The notes below the pieces were generated by a model. The model was not told the origin of the DNA. It saw only the letters and a list, made by a program, of their open reading frames with translations, and did no database searches. Both the position numbers and the translations under genes were made by a program. A stretch of 64,000 nt of DNA from Halobacteriales archaeon QS_4_69_225. Lineage in GTDB: Archaea; Halobacteriota; Halobacteria; Halobacteriales; Haloarculaceae. Every line of letters starts with the position of its first letter. Within the stretch, counting starts at the first letter, position 1. The DNA lies in contig PXRL01000014.1 of the NCBI GenBank assembly GCA_003020965.1, positions 22,906-86,905 on the forward strand, read 5' to 3'. Shown here one piece after another: positions 41,093 to 50,135 of the stretch.

Positions 41093-42823
41093 TCAGCCGC
41101 CGTCTGCGGTCTCGTTGCCCCGCGCTCGATCTTCCTCGGGGTCGACGATCTCGGTGTTCTGGCCGCGCTCGACCGGGATGCGTTCGACGACGTTGCCGTC
41201 CTCGTCGGTGACGAGCACGTAGTAGAGCACGTCGCTGTCGTCGCCGTCCGTCTCGTTGACGGGCTCGAGTTCTTCGTTCGCCACCGAGCCGTTGATGAAC
41301 GCTCTCGTCTCGGCGTCGTCGCGGATCTCGACCGTCCGGCCCGAGCCGGCGTTGACGAAGACGTTGCGGGTGACGTCGGTGAAGTCCGTCGGCGAGACCT
41401 TGATCTGCCACCACAGCTCGCCGTCGATGGTGACGGGGACCGGCTCGGTGACGACGAAGTTCCGTCCCCAGTTGGTCCGGGAGTCGGCCGACCGGGCGAT
41501 GCCCATCGCCCGCTCCGGCCCGGTTAGGGTATCGGACTCCGTTCCGAAGTAGGTGTACTCGCCGGTCTCGGCGTCGACGAACCACACCTCGTCGAGCCCG
41601 CGCGTGTCGGCCCCGTACGGCTCCATCGCGGTCACGTACGACATCCGCCCGCCGGCGAGGTCGATGACGAACGGCTGGTCGTTGTCGGCGCCCGCGGGAA
41701 GGCGAGCGACCTCGATTTCGCCCTCGTGGGCTCCGACGACCGGGAGCTGGTTGACGATGCCGTTCCGGTAGCCCAGCGACCGCATCTCCGCGCGGGCGAC
41801 CGTCAGCGGGTAGAGCCGCTGGCCGTCGAGAATCTCGCTGTTACGTGCCTCCTCGGGGCTGAGGTGATCGATGCGACCGTCCGGGTGGACCAGCGCGCCG
41901 CCGTCCCACGTCGGGGTCGTGTGCGGAAACGGCGTCAGGTGCCACTCGTGGCCCGTTTTCGGGTAGTACATGTACGGACGGCCCTCGTGGCTGAACTCCA
42001 CGGCCTCGTCGTCGTACTTCGCGAGGTAGTCGGTCTTCTTCAGGTTCCAGTCCGCCGACCGGTGGAGAACCATCCCCTCGCCGTAGGTGAACTCCTCCTC
42101 GTGGGTCGTCACCGTCCGGTTGTCCATCCGCGTCATGTCCGTCACGAGGACGCCGCGTTGATTCTCGACGACGCGGTTCCGGAAGCCGTCGGGCTGGATT
42201 GCGTACGACCACGCCAGCGAGCCGTTCTCCGTGCGGGCGATGTCACTCGCTCCGAGCCGCTGCTGGCGGTACGACACCGACCCCCGGGTCGTGACGTCCG
42301 CCACCCGCCGGGGGACGACCCGCGGGTTCTCCGGGTTGGCCTGCGGGAACTCCTCGACCTCGGTGGCTCCGTCCATCGTCTGCTGGGCGAGGGTCCGCTG
42401 TTCGAGCAGCCCCGCCGGCAGCGTCACCAGAATCGACGCCCCGACCAGAAGCACCAGTACCGTCACGAACAGCCGCACCTTCCGGCCCCGCGACCCCTCC
42501 AGGCTGAACAGAAATCCTAGCAGGCCGTCGGACTCGGCGAGGGTGTTCTCCGGGCCGGTCGACCTCGCCTCGACGGCCGACGGCGGGAGAAACCACAGCA
42601 CGACCGCCGCGACGATGGCCCCGCCGCCGAACACCGCCATGCCGGGCGAGTAGAGGATGCCGTAGACGAGCCCGTGCCACAGCGGCCGAGTGAGGTAGCC
42701 GGCCGCCACGACCACCCCGAGGCCGAGCGTCCGCAGGGCGACGTGCAGCGCGAGCGAGCCGCCGGCGTCGTCGAGAACGTCCATCGGCCCACCGTCCCCG
42801 TCGGACCCGCTTCTGTCTGCCAT
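41093..42823 (-). CDS. large membrane-anchored protein of unknown function
   Basis: A 576-residue protein from the ATG at 42823: three transmembrane helices in the first 155 residues (for example GLGVVVAAGYLTRPLWHGLV and LFVTVLVLLVGASILVTLPA). A ~400-residue outside domain follows, rich in beta strands (RRVADVTTRGSVSYRQQRL, VWFVDAETGEYTYFG), with an acidic end. No family is recognised. A TATA-like CTTATTA (42847-42853) lies 27 bases upstream. Confidence 0.7.
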   Translation of the reverse strand: MADRSGSDGDGGPMDVLDDAGGSLALHVALRTLGLGVVVAAGYLTRPLWHGLVYGILYSPGMAVFGGGAIVAAVVLWFLPPSAVEARSTGPENTLAESDGLLGFLFSLEGSRGRKVRLFVTVLVLLVGASILVTLPAGLLEQRTLAQQTMDGATEVEEFPQANPENPRVVPRRVADVTTRGSVSYRQQRLGASDIARTENGSLAWSYAIQPDGFRNRVVENQRGVLVTDMTRMDNRTVTTHEEEFTYGEGMVLHRSADWNLKKTDYLAKYDDEAVEFSHEGRPYMYYPKTGHEWHLTPFPHTTPTWDGGALVHPDGRIDHLSPEEARNSEILDGQRLYPLTVARAEMRSLGYRNGIVNQLPVVGAHEGEIEVARLPAGADNDQPFVIDLAGGRMSYVTAMEPYGADTRGLDEVWFVDAETGEYTYFGTESDTLTGPERAMGIARSADSRTNWGRNFVVTEPVPVTIDGELWWQIKVSPTDFTDVTRNVFVNAGSGRTVEIRDDAETRAFINGSVANEELEPVNETDGDDSDVLYYVLVTDEDGNVVERIPVERGQNTEIVDPEEDRARGNETADGG

Positions 42824-42846
42824 TTCTCGCCTTACTCCGCACGCGG

Positions 42847-42853
42847 TAATAAG
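42847..42853 (-). promoter_or_regulatory. TATA-like box for the 42823 gene
   Basis: Minus-strand CTTATTA is centred 27 bases before the ATG at 42823, a leaderless arrangement. Confidence 0.55.
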
Positions 42854-43242
42854 TCGCCCGCCCGGTCCAACGACGCCCGTCCGCGGGCGGGCGAGACGCG
42901 GATTCGTCGAGGCCGGTGACCCCGGAGTCGGACCCCGCACGTCACGAACGAATCCGACGAGAGCAGGGTCGTGCCATGCCATGCGGACGGGTACCGGACC
43001 GGAGCTGTCGGCAGCGTCTGCGCTGCCCGTGCCGTTCGTCCACGTGGTGCTGGCGCCCCGGACAGGGGCGGCGCTGAACGGGCCGTTCCCGGCGACGTCC
43101 AATGAGGCGACCGGCGCGGCCGCCGTCGTGACCGTCGTCCTCGCTCTCGCGTCGATGGTACACCTATCGAGGCATTTCCGCAACGGGAGACGTCACGTGC
43201 CCGGACTGGTCGTGCCGACGCTGACCGCGCTGCCGGCCGGAA
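42854..43242. other. no supported gene
   Basis: Only low-quality Ala/Arg-rich frames in both directions; no promoter or RNA structure is recognised. It leads into the direct repeats next to tRNA-Pro. Confidence 0.45.
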
Positions 43243-43243
43243 G

Positions 43244-43325
43244 ACGTGGGACCGCCGGCGCGTCCCCGACGCGCCGAGGCCGCGCTCGCTCCTATCGGTC
43301 GCTCGCGCGACCACCGGAAGACTCG
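43244..43325. repeat. direct repeat A with a tRNA-Pro 3'-end fragment
   Basis: An ~82-bp unit beginning GTGGGACCGCCG, which equals the 3' end (acceptor strand) of the nearby tRNA-Pro on the same strand. It continues through a GGCGCGT-CCCCG-ACGCGCC hairpin and GCTCGCTCCTATCGGTCGCT. Copy B begins exactly 120 bases to the right. Confidence 0.7.
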
Positions 43326-43363
43326 CTGACGCTCGTCTTCCGGGCTCCCATTTTGCTTCGCAA

Positions 43364-43445
43364 ACGTGGGACCGCCGGCGCGTCGGGGACGCGCCGAGGC
43401 CGCGCTCGCTCCTATCGGTCGCTCGCGCGACCGCCGGAAGACTCG
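43364..43445. repeat. direct repeat B with a tRNA-Pro 3'-end fragment
   Basis: Nearly identical to copy A over ~80 bases. The loop of the internal hairpin is reverse-complemented (CGGGG here, CCCCG in copy A). Confidence 0.7.
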
Positions 43446-43522
43446 AACTCTATCTCGCTCGACTCTCGGTGTCGCTTCCTTTCCCGCGACGCGAGGGATT
43501 CGCGCCGCCTCGCTGCTGCTCG

Positions 43523-43545
43523 GCGACGCTCATGCATAGCGTCGC
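43523..43545. terminator. hairpin just 3' of tRNA-Pro
   Basis: GCGACGCT-CATGCAT-AGCGTCGC, a perfect 8-bp stem, starts 12 bases past the tRNA 3' end. It may act in termination or 3' processing. No long T tract follows on the minus strand, so termination is uncertain. Confidence 0.35.
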
Positions 43546-43556
43546 GGAAAGTACAG

Positions 43557-43627
43557 TGGGACCGCCGAGACTCGAACTCGGGTCCAACGCACCCCATGCG
43601 CAGAGGATACCACTACCCCACGGTCCC
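43557..43627 (-). tRNA. tRNA-Pro (anticodon GGG)
   Basis: A 71-nt cloverleaf on the minus strand: acceptor GGGACCG pairing with CGGTCCC plus discriminator A, a D-arm around TAGTGGTA, anticodon loop ATGGGGT (T33, anticodon GGG), and T-arm CCGAG-TTCGAGT-CTCGG. There is no intron and no encoded CCA. A possible U-U mismatch sits at the base of the anticodon stem. Confidence 0.88.
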
Positions 43628-43681
43628 GTGCGTTCACAAAAACGTCGGATGCGGTTTTAACCTCTTCGTTTCCCCGCCGAC

Positions 43682-44557
43682 TCAGACGAGCACGCGCTCG
43701 AGTTCGACGACCAGCCCCGTCTCGGCGCCGGGGTCGCCGGCGAGGTGGCCGAGACACACCGCCGCGCCGTCGGGGGTGTAACAGGCGACCAGCGCGCCCG
43801 TCTCGGCGCCGCCGAGGTCGGCGTCGACGACGCCCGGGGCGTACAGCTGGGCGCCGTTTGCGACCTCGCGGGCGGCCGAGCGGGCAATCGTCAGGCTCGG
43901 CAGGTCGGCGAGCGCCCGTTCGGCGGGCTGGACGACCCGCCGGAGGAGGTCGGCGTCGCCGTCCTCCCAGAAGGCGACGCCGTCGGCGAGGTCGTGCATC
44001 GTGACGAGCGCCGCGTCGTCGAAGTCGCCGGTCCGCCGGCGCCGGAGGTCGCCCATGTGGGCGCCGGTCCCCAGCGCCAGCCCGAGGTCGTGACAGAGCT
44101 TCCGGACGTAGGTGCCGCTCTCGCAGTCGATTTCGAGCAACACCTGCCGGTCGTCGACCTCCAAGGCCTCCAGCCGGAAGACTGTCCGCCGGCGGAGCCG
44201 ACGGACGACGGCGGACTTCCGCGGCGGCTTCTGGTGGAGCGGGCCCTCGAACTCCGACAGCGTCGATTCCAGGTCCGTCGGCGGCGGCGCGTGCAGCTCC
44301 AGAACGGCGACGTACCCCTTGCGGCTGTCGTCGAACACCCGGGCGGCGCGGGTCGCATCGCCGGTGAGAACGGGCAGACAGCCGGTGACCTTCGGGTCGA
44401 GGGTGCCGGCGTGAGCGGCCCGGTCGACGCCGGCGACGTCGCGGACCCAGCCGGCGACCTGGTGGGCCGACGGCCCGGGCGGCTTGTCGAGGTTGACGAC
44501 GCCGAACGCCAGTAGGTCGGCCGGGTCGCGCTCCGAAGGGGGCCCGCGTTCGCGCAC
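43682..44557 (-). CDS. cbf5: archaeal tRNA/rRNA pseudouridine synthase Cbf5
   Basis: A 291-residue TruB-family enzyme: the opening GVVNLDKPPGPSAHQV, the catalytic Asp in HAGTLDPKVTGCLPVL, and a later PUA-like C-terminal domain (ERALADLPSLTIARSAAREV). It is the catalytic subunit of H/ACA RNPs and can also modify tRNA. The GTG at 44557 is chosen for the short acidic/basic head, 2 bases after the cmk stop. Confidence 0.9.
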   Translation of the reverse strand: MRERGPPSERDPADLLAFGVVNLDKPPGPSAHQVAGWVRDVAGVDRAAHAGTLDPKVTGCLPVLTGDATRAARVFDDSRKGYVAVLELHAPPPTDLESTLSEFEGPLHQKPPRKSAVVRRLRRRTVFRLEALEVDDRQVLLEIDCESGTYVRKLCHDLGLALGTGAHMGDLRRRRTGDFDDAALVTMHDLADGVAFWEDGDADLLRRVVQPAERALADLPSLTIARSAAREVANGAQLYAPGVVDADLGGAETGALVACYTPDGAAVCLGHLAGDPGAETGLVVELERVLV

Positions 44558-44559
44558 GG

Positions 44560-45138
44560 TCAGAAGTCGTAGTCGACGCCCTCGACCGGGACGCGGCCCT
44601 CGTCGCCGGCGGGGTCGTATCCTTCGACGGTGGTCCGGATGACCGCGAGCACCGCCTCCGGCGACAGCCGGGCGGTGTTCAACACTAGGTCGTAGATGGT
44701 CAGCTCCTCGATGTCGATGCCGTAGTACTCCCGGTAGCGGCGGGCCTCGCTCTCGCTGCGCTGTTCGGTCTCCGAGCGGGCCACCTCGACGGACTTGTCT
44801 TCGCGGTCGGCGATGCGCTCGGCCCGGACCGACAGCGGCGCGTCGAGCCACACCCGGAAGTCGGCGTGTTCGCCGGCCATCCACCCGGCCAGCCGGGACT
44901 CCAGCACCACCCCGTCCCGCGTGGCGGCGATCTCCCGGAGCCGCCGGTCGAGGTCGCGGTCGATTTCGTCGTCTTCCTCGGCGCGGCGGTTCAGCTCCAG
45001 CGGCGTCAGCCCCCGCTCGTCGGCCAGCTCCCGGAAGATGTCGCCGCCGCTGACGTGGTCGTACCCCAGCGTCTCCGCGAGGGCGGCCGCGGCCGTGCTC
45101 TTGCCGCTGCCGGCGGGCCCGGAGATGGTCACCAACAT
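44560..45138 (-). CDS. cmk: cytidylate kinase
   Basis: A 192-residue archaeal-type CMP kinase: P-loop [17 protein letters not shown] start ([15 protein letters not shown]), [15 protein letters not shown], and the lid with Arg residues ([13 protein letters not shown]). It phosphorylates CMP/dCMP. It lies between the YidC-like gene and cbf5, a cluster order common in archaea. Confidence 0.92.
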   Translation of the reverse strand: MLVTISGPAGSGKSTAAAALAETLGYDHVSGGDIFRELADERGLTPLELNRRAEEDDEIDRDLDRRLREIAATRDGVVLESRLAGWMAGEHADFRVWLDAPLSVRAERIADREDKSVEVARSETEQRSESEARRYREYYGIDIEELTIYDLVLNTARLSPEAVLAVIRTTVEGYDPAGDEGRVPVEGVDYDF

Positions 45139-45192
45139 ATCGCTACTCCGCCGGTGCGGCTAAAAGAGGTTACCCTTCGGCCGGGTCAGCCA

Positions 45193-46089
45193 TCAGCCGG
45201 GCGTCGTCTGGATGTTCAGCGACTTCCGGATGACCTGGGTGAACGCCATCGAACAGAGGAAGTACCAGACGATCCAGATCTGTATGGGGCCGATAATATC
45301 GTCGGTCCACGCTGCCTCCCCCTTGAACGGGATGATGATGGTGCTGATCTGGTCCGCGTGGACGCCCGTGCCGCTGCGGAAGCCGATGGCGTAGTACATC
45401 CACAGGAACACGGGAATGGTCAGCACCATGATCCACACCATCGGGCGGAACTGCTCTTTGAACATCCCGAGGTTGTCCGTCATCGCCTCCATCTGTTCCT
45501 CTTGGATGCGCTCCAAGGCCTCGTCGTCGCCGCGCTCCTTGGCGTCCTTGCGGCGCTCCTGTATCTCGCTCATCCGCTCCTGGTAGGCGCCCATCACCTC
45601 CATATCCATGAGGTTGGCCTGCAGCAGCGTCGAGTACAGGCCGGTGAACAGCGCCAGCACCATCACGACGGCGAAGAACGGCAGCAGGTCGAGCAGCGGC
45701 TCGAAGGCGATGTCGAGCGCCTGGCCGAGCGGCTGTCGGACCTCGCTGAAGGTGTAGCCGGCGAACAGCGACACCGACACGACCGCGGCCATCTTGTCCC
45801 ACTTCGTCCACGAGGAATCCTTGTCGGGCGCGTCGGGGAACTCGAGGTCGTCGTCGGCCAGCGCCGACTGCACGCCGTCGGGGTCGTCGACGTCGAACCC
45901 CTCGCCGTCGGAGTCGACGAGGACGCCCGTCTCGATGAGCCGTCCCCACTGTCCGCTCGTCAGCTCGTCGGAGACGTCGCCCCACGAGACGGTCCCCTCG
46001 TCGGCCCGCTCGAGGACGTACTCCAGGGCCGACTCCATCTCGGCGTCCTCCGAGACGAGCTCCTGTACCTTCGAGGCTGTGCGTGCCAT
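45193..46089 (-). CDS. YidC/EMC3-like membrane insertase (DUF106/TMCO1 family)
   Basis: A 298-residue protein: a soluble N-terminal winged-helix-like region (residues 1-95), then three to four transmembrane helices (for example LLPFFAVVMVLALFTGLYST and IPVFLWMYYAIGFRSG). A cytoplasmic coiled coil lies between them (ERMSEIQERRKDAKERGD). This is the archaeal Ylp1/EMC3 layout, implicated in inserting membrane proteins. It sits in the adk-ylp1-cmk-cbf5 neighbourhood next to the translation operons. Confidence 0.87.
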   Translation of the reverse strand: MARTASKVQELVSEDAEMESALEYVLERADEGTVSWGDVSDELTSGQWGRLIETGVLVDSDGEGFDVDDPDGVQSALADDDLEFPDAPDKDSSWTKWDKMAAVVSVSLFAGYTFSEVRQPLGQALDIAFEPLLDLLPFFAVVMVLALFTGLYSTLLQANLMDMEVMGAYQERMSEIQERRKDAKERGDDEALERIQEEQMEAMTDNLGMFKEQFRPMVWIMVLTIPVFLWMYYAIGFRSGTGVHADQISTIIIPFKGEAAWTDDIIGPIQIWIVWYFLCSMAFTQVIRKSLNIQTTPG

Positions 46090-46155
46090 TACACGCCGGT
46101 AGTGGCCGCGGGTAAATCAGGTTTTACCTTCCGGTCGGCGGCCGGCGAGACCGAC

Positions 46156-46788
46156 TCAGGTCGCCGCCTCGATCTCCTCGTGCAGCGCCTCCCAGACCTC
46201 ATCGGGCGTCCCGTGGCCGTCGATCCGGACCAACTCGCCCTCGTCGTCGTAGTAGTCGACGACGGGCTGGGTGTTCTCGTCGAAGACGTCCAGCCGCTCG
46301 CGGACCGTCTCATCGTCGTCGTCGTCCCGCTGTATCAGCTCGCCGCCGCAGCCGTCGCAGACACCGCTTTCCTCGGGCGGGTTGAACTCGACGTGGTAGT
46401 TGCTGCCGCAGCCGTCACAGATTCGCCGGCCGGTCAGCCGCGCCATCAGCTCCTCGCGGTCGACCTCCAGCAGCGCGACCAGGTCCAGGTCGGTGATGTC
46501 GTCGAGGTACTCCGCCTGCGAGAGGTTCCGCGGGTAGCCGTCCAGCGCGAACCCGTCGGTGTCCTCGAGGGCCGCTCGCACGATCTCGTCGACCACGGGG
46601 TCCGGGACGAGTTCGCCCGCCTCCATGTACTCCCGTGGGGTCCCGTGGTCGGTCTCCATGTCCTTGTTCGCCCGGAGGGCGTCGCCCGTCGTGACGTGGT
46701 CGACGCCGTACTCATCGACGACGTTGCTGGACTGCGTTCCCTTGCCGGCCCCCGGCGGGCCGAGCAACAGGACCTTCGGCTGGCTCAT
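46156..46788 (-). CDS. adk: adenylate kinase with zinc lid
   Basis: A 210-residue enzyme: P-loop [27 protein letters not shown], and a long lid with four cysteines (ICDGCGSNY...VCDGCGGEL) that bind zinc. It equilibrates AMP, ADP and ATP. Start at the ATG at 46788; the upstream in-frame extension is of poor quality. Confidence 0.95.
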   Translation of the reverse strand: MSQPKVLLLGPPGAGKGTQSSNVVDEYGVDHVTTGDALRANKDMETDHGTPREYMEAGELVPDPVVDEIVRAALEDTDGFALDGYPRNLSQAEYLDDITDLDLVALLEVDREELMARLTGRRICDGCGSNYHVEFNPPEESGVCDGCGGELIQRDDDDDETVRERLDVFDENTQPVVDYYDDEGELVRIDGHGTPDEVWEALHEEIEAAT

Positions 46789-46873
46789 ACCGGCGGTTCC
46801 CGCGCCCGCCTGAAATGGGTTTCCGTCCGCGACCCGACGCCGCCTTCTTTGCCCGGGCGACGGAACGTCGATT

Positions 46874-47224
46874 ATGGGCGAAACCCCGGCGTCGCGCCGC
46901 CGGACGCTCGTATCGGCCGTCGTGGAGGCCAGAAGTGCCGACGAAGCCGTCACCTTCCTCGCCGGCGACGACGCCGTCGTCTACGAGGACCGGACGCTCC
47001 GGCTCGAGGTCGGCGGCGACGAGCGACGGCGGCTCGAGGCGCTGCTCGAGGAGTACCACGTCTTCAAGATCGAGGAGCCGGCGACCCGGAAGGCCGAGGA
47101 GGGGGTGGTCCACCTCTCGGCGGTGACCGACCCGAAACACGCCGCCGATTTCGTCGAATCGGTGTTCCGGAAGGTCTACGGCGCCGACGAGGGGTACGAA
47201 CTGCGGGTCGAACGCCGGAGCTGA
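46874..47224 (+). CDS. conserved haloarchaeal protein of unknown function
   Basis: A 116-residue alpha/beta protein ([59 protein letters not shown]). It is divergent from adk with an 85-base gap. No motif indicates a function. Confidence 0.6.
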   Translation: MGETPASRRRTLVSAVVEARSADEAVTFLAGDDAVVYEDRTLRLEVGGDERRRLEALLEEYHVFKIEEPATRKAEEGVVHLSAVTDPKHAADFVESVFRKVYGADEGYELRVERRS

Positions 47225-47379
47225 TACTGCCGATCGTACGTCGAAGTCGACCCGGGCGTTCCGACGGTAGCCGTCCGACGCAAGCCGACTCACGGCACCG
47301 AGGTTTGAAACAGTTGCAGCCGGCAGTGACACCACGGGAGCGATAGCTTTTCGAGATGACGCGGAGAAACACGGGGTAG

Positions 47380-48048
47380 ATGTACATCGTCATCGTCGGG
47401 ATCGGGGACATCGGGACGCCCCTCACCGAAATCGCAACGCAGGGCGGCGACGAGGTGGTCGTCGTCGAGCGCGACGAGAGCCGCGCCAAGGAGGCGGCGA
47501 CCCAGTTCGATTGTCTGGTACTGAACGCCGACGCGACGGTCAGAGAGACGCTGGTGGACGCCGGCGTCGATCGCGCCGACGCCGTCATCTCGACGACCGA
47601 CGAGGACGCGACGAACGTGATGATCTGTCTGCTCGCACAGGAGTTCGACGTCGCGCAGGTGGTCTCGGTCGTCCACGCTCCGGAGCACATGAGCGTCTTC
47701 CGGCAGATCGGCGTCCACACGATGCAGAACCCCCAGCGGCTCATCGCCGAGTACCTCTACCGGTCCGTCGAGCGACCGTCGGTCGTCGACTTCATGCACA
47801 TCGGCGAGAAGGCGGAGGTGTTCGAGGTGGTGGTCGACGCCGGCGCCCCGATAGCCGACCGGACCATCGCCGAGGTGGCCGAAAGGGAACTGCTCGACGA
47901 CGACAACCTGGTCGTCGCCGTCGAGCGCGAGGGCACCGAGGGCCCGGTCACCCCGCGGGGCGAAACCACCATCCACGCCGGCGACGTCCTGACCGTCTAC
48001 TCGGCGACGGGCGTCACCGAACCGGTGCTGGACGTGTTCACGGAGTAA
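47380..48048 (+). CDS. trkA: TrkA/KtrA-type potassium channel regulator
   Basis: A 222-residue protein: an RCK_N Rossmann domain (MYIVIVGIGDIGTPLTEI, then VVVVERDESRAKEAATQF) and an RCK_C domain (residues 140-220, for example FEVVVDAGAPIADRTIAEVA). It gates TrkH by binding nucleotide. It is followed one base later by trkH. Confidence 0.9.
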   Translation: MYIVIVGIGDIGTPLTEIATQGGDEVVVVERDESRAKEAATQFDCLVLNADATVRETLVDAGVDRADAVISTTDEDATNVMICLLAQEFDVAQVVSVVHAPEHMSVFRQIGVHTMQNPQRLIAEYLYRSVERPSVVDFMHIGEKAEVFEVVVDAGAPIADRTIAEVAERELLDDDNLVVAVEREGTEGPVTPRGETTIHAGDVLTVYSATGVTEPVLDVFTE

Positions 48049-48049
48049 C

Positions 48050-49684
48050 ATGGACCGGACCCGGAGCGCCGACCTGGCGACCATCGCCCGGGACGTCGGC
48101 TCGCTGCTGCTGATCGAGGCGCTCGTCATGACGGTGAGTCTCGGCGTCGCCGTCGCCTTCCGGGAGTGGTACGCCGCGCTCGCCTTTCTCGTCTCCGGCG
48201 GCGTCACCGCGGGCGTCGGCGGCGCCGCCAGAATCCGGTTCCTCGACGCGCCCGACCCACTGACGAAACACGGGATGGTCATCGCCGCCGGTGGCTGGTT
48301 CGTCACCGCCCTTTTCGGCTCGCTGCCGTTTCTTCTGACGGCGCACTTCACGCCGCCGTCGGTCGCGGCGGCCACCGCGTCGGCGGCGGGCTTCGAGTCC
48401 TCCAGCCTCCGGTACTTCCGGCACCCCCTGCACGCGATGTTCGAGTCGATGAGCGGCTGGACCGGCAGCGGCCTCACCATGGCCGTCCACGAGCCGACCC
48501 TCCCGCGGACCATCCAGTGGTGGCGGTCGGTCATCCAGTGGGTCGGCGGCGTCGGCGTCATCGTCCTCACCGTCGCGGTTCTGGCCCGCCCCGGCAGCGG
48601 CAGTTACACCCTCTACGAGAGCGAGGCCCGCGAGCGGCGCATCCACCCCAGCATCGTCTCGACGGTCCGGACCGTCTGGCGCATCTTCCTCCTGTACAGC
48701 GTCCTCGCGGTCGCCGCGATGTTCGTCGCGATACGGCTCAGCGCCTACGGAAGCGACCTCTCGCTGTTCGAGGCGTCCTGGCAGGCGCTCAACCACGCGA
48801 TGACCGGGCTGGCGACCGGCGGGTTCAGCGTCACCGACAACTCCATCGGGACGTACAACTCCCCGATCGTCGAGGGCGTCCTGCTGCCGGTGATGACGCT
48901 GGGCGCCATCGCCTTTCCCGTCCACTTCGCCGTTCTCTCGAACCGCGAGTTGGACGAGTTGGGCAGCGACCTCCAGACCCGCTGGCTGTTCGTCCTGCTC
49001 GCGGGCGGGGTCGTCTTCCTCTCCGTACAGAACCTACTGTTCGTCGCCGGGACCGGATCGCTCGGTCGGACCGTCGATCTCCCGTTCCTCGGCTCGTATC
49101 TGTCGACCGCACATGTCGACGCGGTCCGGGACGCCACCTTCCAGTTCGTCAGCGCGCTCACCTGCACGGGGTTTCAGTCCTCGCCCATCGGCGACTGGAG
49201 CGAGGGCGGCAAACTCGTCATCTCGGGGGCGATGGTCGTCGGCGGCGCCGCCGGGTCGACCGTCGGCGGCATCAAGATAATTCGCGCCTACGTCATCGCC
49301 AAGGGCATCCGCTGGCAGTTCTCCCGGGTGTTCCTCCCCGATACGGCCGTCCCGACCGCACGGGTCGACGGCCGGACGCTCTCGGGAACGGAGATGAGCC
49401 GCGAGTTCGGCGAGGCCGCCATCGTCGGCGTACTGTGGCTGTCGTTGCTCGCGGCCTCAAGTCTCGTCCTCGTCAACGTCGCCGGCCCGGAGTTCACGTA
49501 CGCCGACGCGCTCTTCGAGGTGGCCAGCGCGCAGGGCAACGTCGGCCTCTCGACCGGCATCGCCGGGCCGTCGATGCACCCGCTGGCCGAGGCGATGTTC
49601 ATCCTGAACATGTGGATCGGCCGCTTGGAGATCGTTCCCGTGCTCGTGTTCGGGCGGGCGCTGCTGTTCGGCCTCCGACCGTAG
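48050..49684 (+). CDS. trkH: TrkH-type potassium uptake channel
   Basis: A 544-residue membrane protein with the four membrane-pore-membrane repeats of the Trk/Ktr family. Selectivity-filter loops are visible around SMSGWTGSGLTM, HAMTGLATGGFS, ALTCTGFQSSP and SAQGNVGLSTGI. With TrkA it imports potassium, essential for osmotic balance in halophiles. It is in an operon with trkA. Confidence 0.92.
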   Translation: MDRTRSADLATIARDVGSLLLIEALVMTVSLGVAVAFREWYAALAFLVSGGVTAGVGGAARIRFLDAPDPLTKHGMVIAAGGWFVTALFGSLPFLLTAHFTPPSVAAATASAAGFESSSLRYFRHPLHAMFESMSGWTGSGLTMAVHEPTLPRTIQWWRSVIQWVGGVGVIVLTVAVLARPGSGSYTLYESEARERRIHPSIVSTVRTVWRIFLLYSVLAVAAMFVAIRLSAYGSDLSLFEASWQALNHAMTGLATGGFSVTDNSIGTYNSPIVEGVLLPVMTLGAIAFPVHFAVLSNRELDELGSDLQTRWLFVLLAGGVVFLSVQNLLFVAGTGSLGRTVDLPFLGSYLSTAHVDAVRDATFQFVSALTCTGFQSSPIGDWSEGGKLVISGAMVVGGAAGSTVGGIKIIRAYVIAKGIRWQFSRVFLPDTAVPTARVDGRTLSGTEMSREFGEAAIVGVLWLSLLAASSLVLVNVAGPEFTYADALFEVASAQGNVGLSTGIAGPSMHPLAEAMFILNMWIGRLEIVPVLVFGRALLFGLRP

Positions 49685-49789
49685 TTGCGGGTCGTCCCGG
49701 CGAGCGGCGTCGGGACGGGGGCCGATCTCCGGCCGGCCGATCCCCACCGGGAACACCGTCGGGAGCTTCGAGAAGTCGAGAACCCTGGA

Positions 49790-50081
49790 GGTGACTTCCG
49801 AACGGGCCGAGCGAGCCGACCCCGAAACCGACGTCGTCGAGCGTCGCGATGGCGGCGCTGACGACGAGCATGTCGGCCATCCCGACGTCAGCCTCGAGCA
49901 CCGACTGCGAGATGCCGTCGCCGGCCGGCGTCGTCACGTGGAACTCGTGCGTCGACTCCTCGGTGTGAGCCTCGTCGGCGTCGATGACGACATCGTTGCT
50001 AACGATGACGCCGTGCGGAGCGTCAGGACTGTCGACGATGGCGGTGCCGACCCCGCCAGCCCCGATGATGACGACTCGCAC
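49790..50081 (-). pseudogene. decayed N-terminal fragment of a second TrkA
   Basis: From the ATG at 50081 the frame reads MRVVIIGAGGVGTAIVDS, then VVIDADEAHTEESTHEFHV and ADVGMADMLVVS, the ladder of an RCK_N nucleotide-binding domain with a small duplication. After about residue 80 the match ends (AAIATLDDVGFG), and the frame drifts into low-quality sequence that overlaps the end of trkH. There is no RCK_C domain. It is a relic beside the intact trkAH operon. Confidence 0.6.
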
Positions 50082-50135
50082 ACCAGCAGGTGTCGGGCCC
50101 GTGGTAGGTGGGTCGCTATCGGTCGGGAAGCCGGC

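Noticed and set aside
43244..43445. Direct repeats considered as a CRISPR array
   Set aside because: Only two ~82-bp units 120 bp apart with a tRNA-derived edge. Repeat and spacer lengths are wrong and there are no cas genes.
48038..48925. Antisense frames over trkH and its promoter region
   Set aside because: There is no domain content, and they lie entirely opposite to the clear TrkH sequence.
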